A DNA stretch of 50,924 nucleotides, from NCBI GenBank assembly GCA_903918375.1, contig CAIXED010000049.1:1-50924 (forward strand). Direction: 5' to 3'. The DNA is from an uncultured Pseudomonadota bacterium (lineage in GTDB: Bacteria; Pseudomonadota; Gammaproteobacteria; Methylococcales; Methylomonadaceae). Positions 46,301 to 50,924 of this stretch are shown piece after piece (positions within the stretch are counted from its first letter, which is position 1; every line of letters begins with the position of its first letter). Below the pieces are notes generated by a model. The model searched no databases and was not told the origin of the DNA. It saw only the letters and a program-made list of their open reading frames with translations. Position numbers and translations under genes: made by a program.

Positions 46301-48721
46301 ATGAAATCAAAAAATAAAAAAATTGCCTCAGCGGTACTGGCTTTGCCGGGCTTGCTGGTTTATCCGCTAGATTCGATGGCCGCTGATAAACAAGAAGCAA
46401 CAACCTTACAGGATGTCGTTGTTCAAGAAGATGCTTCAGAAGATGGACGCCCTGAAATTCCATCGAAAACCGATTTTGCGACACCAAAAACTAAAGTAAC
46501 CAAAAAAGAAATTGAAGAAACAAATGCCGTTACTACCTCAGATTCGATTAAATATGAATCAGGTATTGTGGTTCGTCAGCGTTATATTGGTGATCCTAAT
46601 GCACCAGTTGGTATGCGCGGCTCCAACCCCTATCAAGGTGGTAGGGTAATGGTAATGATGGATGGGATGCCTATTTGGAATTCATTGCAATATTCCTTTA
46701 ACGGTTCACCACGTTGGGGTTTGGTGGGGCCTGGGGAAATTAAATCAATTGATATTTTGTCAGGTCCATTTTCTGCCGAGCATAGCGGTAACTCTATGGG
46801 GGGCGTGATTAATATTAATACCTTAATGCCGCAAAAACGCGAACTGTATACCGAGGCGACCTATATATTGCAACCTTATCAATTTGAAGGCACCAGCAAA
46901 AATTTACAAGGATTTAAAACCTTCGGCTCATACGGTGACAAATTTGGTGATTTTAGTACCTATTTCTCTTATAACCATTTAGAGAACGAAGGTCAGCCGA
47001 TGACAACCTATAGTTATTCAAATACAGCTGGTGCTAACGGTGGTGCATTGCAAGCTTATGGGGGTGGCGCTGGCGCTGTGTCTGGGGCTTATTTGGAACG
47101 AAATCCTAAAGCCATTGGCACTAATGCCAATCAGGGAGGATATGCTGGACAGCCAAGAATTTCTTATGGTGATAGCGGTATTCAACATTCGACCGATGAT
47201 CTCTATAAATGGAAAGGCGCTTATGATATTAAGCCAGATTTAGCTGCCCAATTCACTGCGGCATTTGAAAATTTGGATGTTTCAAATGTTGGTCAAACCT
47301 ATTTAAAAGATGCTAAGGGCAATCCTGTTTACGGCACACCAGCTGGGGCAACTTATAATTACAACGGATTGAAAGTTGTGCCAACGAGCAATAGTTTTGG
47401 TTCTAGCGTCCAAAATCGCCAAACACTTAGCTTAGGAACCGGCTTAAAAGGCCATGTGTTTGGAAACTGGAATACCGATAGTAATATTAGTTATTTTGAT
47501 GTTCTTCATGACCAATCCATTTCATCAACTTATAACCCTAATGATCCTAATAGAACCAATGCAGGTCAGTTGACTGAAGTTAATAGCATGGGTTGGATTA
47601 ACCTTAAAACCAAATTTGATAATGATCAATTTTTTGATAACAAAGATTTATCATTTGCAACTGGTTATGAATATCAACATTCAAAAATGTTTACTAGCCA
47701 GTACAACTTAGCTAATTATGGAGTGACCGATAGAAGCAATAGATCATTACGATCAGGTGGTGCAACTGATACTCACGCAGGTTTCGGTCAACTGACATGG
47801 CGCTTTATGCCTGAATGGGACGCCTCTGTAGGGACTCGTCTTGAACGCTGGAATATGTCAGAAGGCGTTTATTTATCAGGTACTAAAAATTACTCGCCAC
47901 AAGATCGTCAAGCTTCAACTTTTTCACCAAAATTCTCGTTGGGATATGAGCCTGGTCGCTGGAAGTTCCGTTATTCGGTTGCTAAAGCCTATCGTTTCCC
48001 ATTAGTAGGTGAGTTATTTGATAACTCAAACAATTTAACAGGTAGTGTGCAGTTAGCAAATTCACTATTAAAACCTGAAGATGGTACACACCATAATTTA
48101 TTAGGTGAATATGATTTTAATAATGGTTATATCAGATTAAATCTGTTCCATGAGAATATTAGAAATGCAATTTATAACTCATACATATCTAACGCCGCTC
48201 TATTGCAACAAGATCCAATAAAATTCGCAGCCTTAAATCCTAATAACTATAGTGGTATTTTAGGTTCATTAGGTGAGGTCGAGGTTAATGGGATTGATTT
48301 AACTATTAACCAAGATCGAGTTTTTGATTCTGATTTTGATGTCAAATTAGATACAACTATTTTGAACTCAAAAATTCTTAAAAATGATAACGACAAAAAC
48401 TATGTTAGCAAAAGCTTTCCGTTATTACCTGATTACCGTGCTAATTTGTTAACGACTTATCATTATGGAAAGGATCTGGATTTGTCAGTCGGTACTCGTT
48501 ATCAAGGCAGAATGTTTTCTCAGTTGGATAATCAAGATTTACAATTGCCTTACTACGCTGCCTTTAGTGAATCAGTTTATGTTGACTTAAAAGCAACCTA
48601 TAGATTTATGAAAGGTGGTCACGTTTCCGCGGGTATCGATAATATCAACGATTATCAAGCCTTCTTTAATCACCCATTGCCACAGCGCACATTCTTTGCG
48701 CAAGTTGGTTATAAGTTCTAA
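46301..48721 (+). CDS. TonB-dependent outer-membrane receptor 2
   Basis: An 806-residue receptor paralogous to receptor 1. Signal peptide about 1-28 (ending DSMAADK), TonB-box-like TLQDVVVQ, plug with YESGIVVRQRYIGDPNAPVG and HSGNSMGGVININTLMP, then a 22-strand-type barrel ending FFAQVGYKF. NHPLPQRTFFAQ mirrors the end of receptor 1. AGGA about 14 bases before ATG 46301 is a loosely spaced ribosome site. It lies 119 bases after receptor 1 across a strong hairpin, and just ahead of the TonB-ExbBD genes that should energise it. Confidence 0.92.
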   Translation: MKSKNKKIASAVLALPGLLVYPLDSMAADKQEATTLQDVVVQEDASEDGRPEIPSKTDFATPKTKVTKKEIEETNAVTTSDSIKYESGIVVRQRYIGDPNAPVGMRGSNPYQGGRVMVMMDGMPIWNSLQYSFNGSPRWGLVGPGEIKSIDILSGPFSAEHSGNSMGGVININTLMPQKRELYTEATYILQPYQFEGTSKNLQGFKTFGSYGDKFGDFSTYFSYNHLENEGQPMTTYSYSNTAGANGGALQAYGGGAGAVSGAYLERNPKAIGTNANQGGYAGQPRISYGDSGIQHSTDDLYKWKGAYDIKPDLAAQFTAAFENLDVSNVGQTYLKDAKGNPVYGTPAGATYNYNGLKVVPTSNSFGSSVQNRQTLSLGTGLKGHVFGNWNTDSNISYFDVLHDQSISSTYNPNDPNRTNAGQLTEVNSMGWINLKTKFDNDQFFDNKDLSFATGYEYQHSKMFTSQYNLANYGVTDRSNRSLRSGGATDTHAGFGQLTWRFMPEWDASVGTRLERWNMSEGVYLSGTKNYSPQDRQASTFSPKFSLGYEPGRWKFRYSVAKAYRFPLVGELFDNSNNLTGSVQLANSLLKPEDGTHHNLLGEYDFNNGYIRLNLFHENIRNAIYNSYISNAALLQQDPIKFAALNPNNYSGILGSLGEVEVNGIDLTINQDRVFDSDFDVKLDTTILNSKILKNDNDKNYVSKSFPLLPDYRANLLTTYHYGKDLDLSVGTRYQGRMFSQLDNQDLQLPYYAAFSESVYVDLKATYRFMKGGHVSAGIDNINDYQAFFNHPLPQRTFFAQVGYKF

Positions 48722-48740
48722 TTAGAACATCATGCTAAAA

Positions 48741-48768
48741 GTCGGGTTATGGCTCTGCCTAACCCGAC
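48741..48768 (+). terminator. GC-rich hairpin after receptor 2
   Basis: GTCGGGTTA (48741-48749) and TAACCCGAC (48760-48768) form a 9-bp perfect stem. No T-run follows. It looks like a known type of short dispersed palindrome as much as a terminator. Confidence 0.5.
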
Positions 48769-48827
48769 CTACTAAACTAATTAATTTTTGTTTGCGCTAA
48801 ATGCGTTTCATTTAACTGACACTATCT

Positions 48828-49571
48828 ATGTATTTATCTAAAAGCGAAACGGATGTTGTATTTGATAGTTATATTTCGGCTCCTGATCTCAAAACCACTA
48901 GTCATAATCTCCAACCTTATCAATTATTGAAACAGTTATTAGGTGAAGAGAAAGCCAATAATATGGTGAGTTTGTTAACCATATTAGTGGTATTAATCCA
49001 TGTTTATGCCTTGATGTGGTTTTTCGCTCCCGAAGAAAAATTTACTGCTGCTCAGGCTTTGCAAATGGAAGTGTCGATGGTGACGATTTCGGCACCAAAG
49101 CCACAAGTTGCGCCACCGAAACCGGTTGAGCCACCGAAAAAGCAGTTACCAAAACCCATCGTTAAAAAAGCGCCGCCGATAGTGCAAAAATCACCTGATT
49201 TTGCGCCGGTCGAACCGGTTAGCGAGCCGCAACCGACGCCGCCAGCGGCTTCGGCTCCTGCAAAGTCCGCACCTGTGACCGAGCAATTTACCGAGGCAGT
49301 TTTCAAAGCTGACTATCTGAACAATCCCAAACCCGAATATCCGGCGATAGCTAAAAGTCGTGGTTGGACTGGTAAGGTAATGTTGCGAGTGCAAATAACA
49401 CCGGAAGGTACACCGAGTTCGGTGGTGGTTGAAACCACTAGCGGTCATGAAATGCTGGATGAAACAGCGATTGAGACCGTGAAAAAATGGAAATTTATTG
49501 CTGCAAAACGAGGCGATACGCCGGTTGCCAGTGCGGTGATTGTGCCGGTTGTGTTTAGTTTGCGGGATTAA
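48828..49571 (+). CDS. tonB: TonB energy-transducing protein
   Basis: Spans the periplasm to carry proton-motive energy to the receptors. The 247 residues contain a cytoplasmic N-terminus of about 45 residues, longer than in most TonB proteins, one TM helix (about 45-65, MVSLLTILVVLIHVYALMWF), a Pro/Lys-rich periplasmic linker (about 85-155, repeated PKP and PPK) and the TonB C-terminal domain (PEYPAIAKSRGWTGKVMLRV to ETVKKWKF). Located directly after the receptors, so it probably serves them specifically. Confidence 0.92.
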   Translation: MYLSKSETDVVFDSYISAPDLKTTSHNLQPYQLLKQLLGEEKANNMVSLLTILVVLIHVYALMWFFAPEEKFTAAQALQMEVSMVTISAPKPQVAPPKPVEPPKKQLPKPIVKKAPPIVQKSPDFAPVEPVSEPQPTPPAASAPAKSAPVTEQFTEAVFKADYLNNPKPEYPAIAKSRGWTGKVMLRVQITPEGTPSSVVVETTSGHEMLDETAIETVKKWKFIAAKRGDTPVASAVIVPVVFSLRD

Positions 49572-49585
49572 TCGCTGTTAAATGG

Positions 49586-49646
49586 GTAGGGTGCATTTTA
49601 TGCACCGGTTATTGCCAATGCTCTTGGTGGATAGAATGTACCCTAC
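49586..49646. repeat. Inverted repeat between tonB and exbB
   Basis: GTAGGGTGCATTTTAT (49586-49601) and ATAGAATGTACCCTAC (49631-49646) are reverse complements at 14 of 16 positions. This is a dispersed-repeat type element inside the tonB-exbB spacer (125 bases). Confidence 0.65.
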
Positions 49647-49695
49647 GAATAGTAATGATAAAAAAATAAAACTTTAAAAACTCAGGAGACTTTAA

Positions 49696-50352
49696 ATGCC
49701 ACACCATATTGATCCCAATATCATCATTGATGCGACTTTGTACACTTTGCTTGGTTTCTCTGTGATTACTTGGGTTTTGATTTTATTCAAAATCTGGCAA
49801 TTTGTTAAAACGGGTTATTACAACAAACAATATAGCGCTGCCTTTTGGGATGCATCTGATTTGAAAGCGGCTAAAAACTTGTCAGAACAACAAGTTAAAG
49901 GCCCTAAAGCACGGGTTGCACAAGTTGGCTTTGATTGGTTAGCGCAACTGGGCCACGCTGAAAAATCAGCGAGTCTGAAGTTTCGTGGCACACCTAGCGA
50001 TTTGTTGGGACAGACTTTACATCATCAAACACGGCTCGAACAAAATCGACTGGAAATTGGTTTGACTATGTTAGCCAGTATTGGCAGTACCGCGCCATTC
50101 GTGGGTTTGTTTGGGACTGTTTTAGGGATTATGCACGCCATGCATGAAATTAGTGCCAGTGGTTCTTCCAGTTTAGAAGTGGTTGCAGGTCCTATTGGTG
50201 ATGCCTTGATTGCGACTGCAATTGGTATTGCGGTGGCGGTGCCTGCGGTATTGGCCTATAACTTTTTCACTCGTCGCGCCAAACAATACAAAGCCTCATT
50301 GGAACATTTTGTTGATGGCTTTTTACACATTGCTTTTAGCGATAAAGCCTAA
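49696..50352 (+). CDS. exbB: ExbB/TolQ-family proton channel subunit
   Basis: Inner-membrane pentamer of the TonB motor. The 218 residues have three TM helices in the MotA/TolQ/ExbB pattern: about 13-33, 130-155 (ASIGSTAPFVGLFGTVLGIM) and 170-195 (GDALIATAIGIAVAVPAVLAY). The conserved Thr and Pro positions in TM2 and TM3 are present. CAGGAG lies 9 bases before ATG 49696. exbD follows after 10 bases. Confidence 0.93.
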   Translation: MPHHIDPNIIIDATLYTLLGFSVITWVLILFKIWQFVKTGYYNKQYSAAFWDASDLKAAKNLSEQQVKGPKARVAQVGFDWLAQLGHAEKSASLKFRGTPSDLLGQTLHHQTRLEQNRLEIGLTMLASIGSTAPFVGLFGTVLGIMHAMHEISASGSSSLEVVAGPIGDALIATAIGIAVAVPAVLAYNFFTRRAKQYKASLEHFVDGFLHIAFSDKA

Positions 50353-50362
50353 GGAGAGGATG

Positions 50363-50773
50363 ATGGGCTTTAAAACTAATGCAGATGACGATGATGCGGT
50401 TAGCGAAATCAATGTTACGCCTTTAGTGGATGTGATGTTGGTGCTGGTGATTATTTTGCTAGTGACCGCACCGTTAGTTACCCAATCAGTTAATGTCGCT
50501 TTGCCGAAAACGGCCTCAACGACACCCGATATTCAGAAACAGCCTTTGCAATTAGGTGTTGATGCGAAAGGGGTTATTACTTTGAATAAGGTGGCTATCG
50601 AAAACTTGGATGCTTTGGATGTGAAACTTAGAAACGAATTGGCGCAAAATCCTGAAGTGGCGGTTCATGTTTGGGCCGATGAAGCGGTTAATTACGGCAA
50701 GGTTGCTGAAATGATGGCGACTGTTCAACATGCGGGGATTTCGAAAATGGCGTTTGTGACGATGGAGAAATAA
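50363..50773 (+). CDS. exbD: ExbD/TolR-family proton channel subunit
   Basis: Partner of ExbB in the motor. Two ATGs occur (50360 and 50363); I use 50363 because AAGGAG is then about 6 bases upstream. The 136 residues have an acidic N-terminus (NADDDDAVSEINVTPLVDVM), a TM helix (about 22-42, VDVMLVLVIILLVTAPL) with the essential Asp at its start, and a periplasmic TolR-type domain ending ISKMAFVTMEK. Confidence 0.93.
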   Translation: MGFKTNADDDDAVSEINVTPLVDVMLVLVIILLVTAPLVTQSVNVALPKTASTTPDIQKQPLQLGVDAKGVITLNKVAIENLDALDVKLRNELAQNPEVAVHVWADEAVNYGKVAEMMATVQHAGISKMAFVTMEK

Positions 50774-50792
50774 ACTGTCTGTGTCGGTAAGG

Positions 50793-50818
50793 ATAAGCCA
50801 GTGGTAGCGCTGGCTTAT
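50793..50818 (+). terminator. Possible terminator after exbD
   Basis: ATAAGCCAG and CTGGCTTAT form a 9-bp perfect stem around an 8-base loop. The sequence that follows (GAATAAAATC) lacks a T-run, so this is tentative. Confidence 0.45.
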
Positions 50819-50886
50819 GAATAAAATCTAGCTATCTTCTTGGTAAAAACATTACAATCACATCCATCAATCATTACAAATATTAG

Positions 50887-50924
50887 ATGGACTCATTACA
50901 AATGACTATTCCACTAGCAAAAAC
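50887..50924 (+). CDS. Possible start of a further gene, cut by window edge
   Basis: ATG 50887 opens an uninterrupted frame (MDSLQMTIPLAK) to the end of the window; ATG 50902 is in the same frame. There is no convincing ribosome site and only 12 codons are visible, so this is a weak call. The preceding 60 bases contain three copies of CATTACAA. Confidence 0.2.
   Translation, partial: MDSLQMTIPLAK

Overview
The window looks like chromosome of a gammaproteobacterium of moderate GC content. Pointers are the asd-fimV pair, a type IV pilus retraction ATPase, the gamma-type lytic transglycosylase MltB, a one-piece tmRNA, leuCDB, and groESL under a CIRCE operator. The copper-related gene set (CopC, a HupE-type membrane protein, an RND metal pump) and several families of dispersed inverted repeats would suit a Methylococcales-like bacterium. 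That placement is inference; no methane-oxidation gene is present.

Layout. (1) 1-1103: the right end of an IS256-family element that cuts off an AT-rich orphan gene on the minus strand. (2) 1386-4439, minus strand: mltB, pilT, a DksA/TraR-type zinc-finger protein and a small membrane protein. (3) 4571-10577, plus strand: a two-component system split by a nested-hairpin repeat, then a cysteine-bearing Asp-box propeller lipoprotein, CopC, a membrane-tethered lipoprotein and a HupE-like protein. I read the last four as one envelope metal-handling module. (4) 10630-17907: a Tim44-like protein (minus) and, divergently, a heavy-metal RND efflux operon (His-rich exported peptide, outer-membrane channel, adaptor, pump, DUF3240). 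(5) 18001-25429: ssrA (tmRNA), adk, leuC-leuD-leuB, asd and fimV. (6) 25581-27544, minus: groES-groEL with a perfect CIRCE element overlapping a sigma70-type promoter. (7) 27689-36941: moeB, then a type I restriction-modification locus hsdM-hsdS-(AlbA/ATPase gene)-hsdR. (8) 37050-43381: a small membrane protein, a P-type cation ATPase with a DUF1348 gene, a ChpS/ChpB toxin-antitoxin pair, an inverted-repeat-bounded intergenic element, queA and a DUF333 lipoprotein. (9) 43598-50773: a TonB-dependent uptake system with two paralogous receptors, TonB, ExbB and ExbD, preceded by a near-perfect sigma54 promoter.

The most interesting parts are: the uptake cluster with its sigma54 promoter and a twice-occurring 16-bp palindrome; the AlbA-domain ATPase inside the hsd operon, joined to hsdS through a 19-codon ORF with ATGA overlaps at both ends and followed by 48-bp direct repeats; the propeller-CopC-lipoprotein-HupE module; and the gene whose last codons come from an IS terminal repeat. 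All family assignments were made by reading the translated sequence, without database searches.
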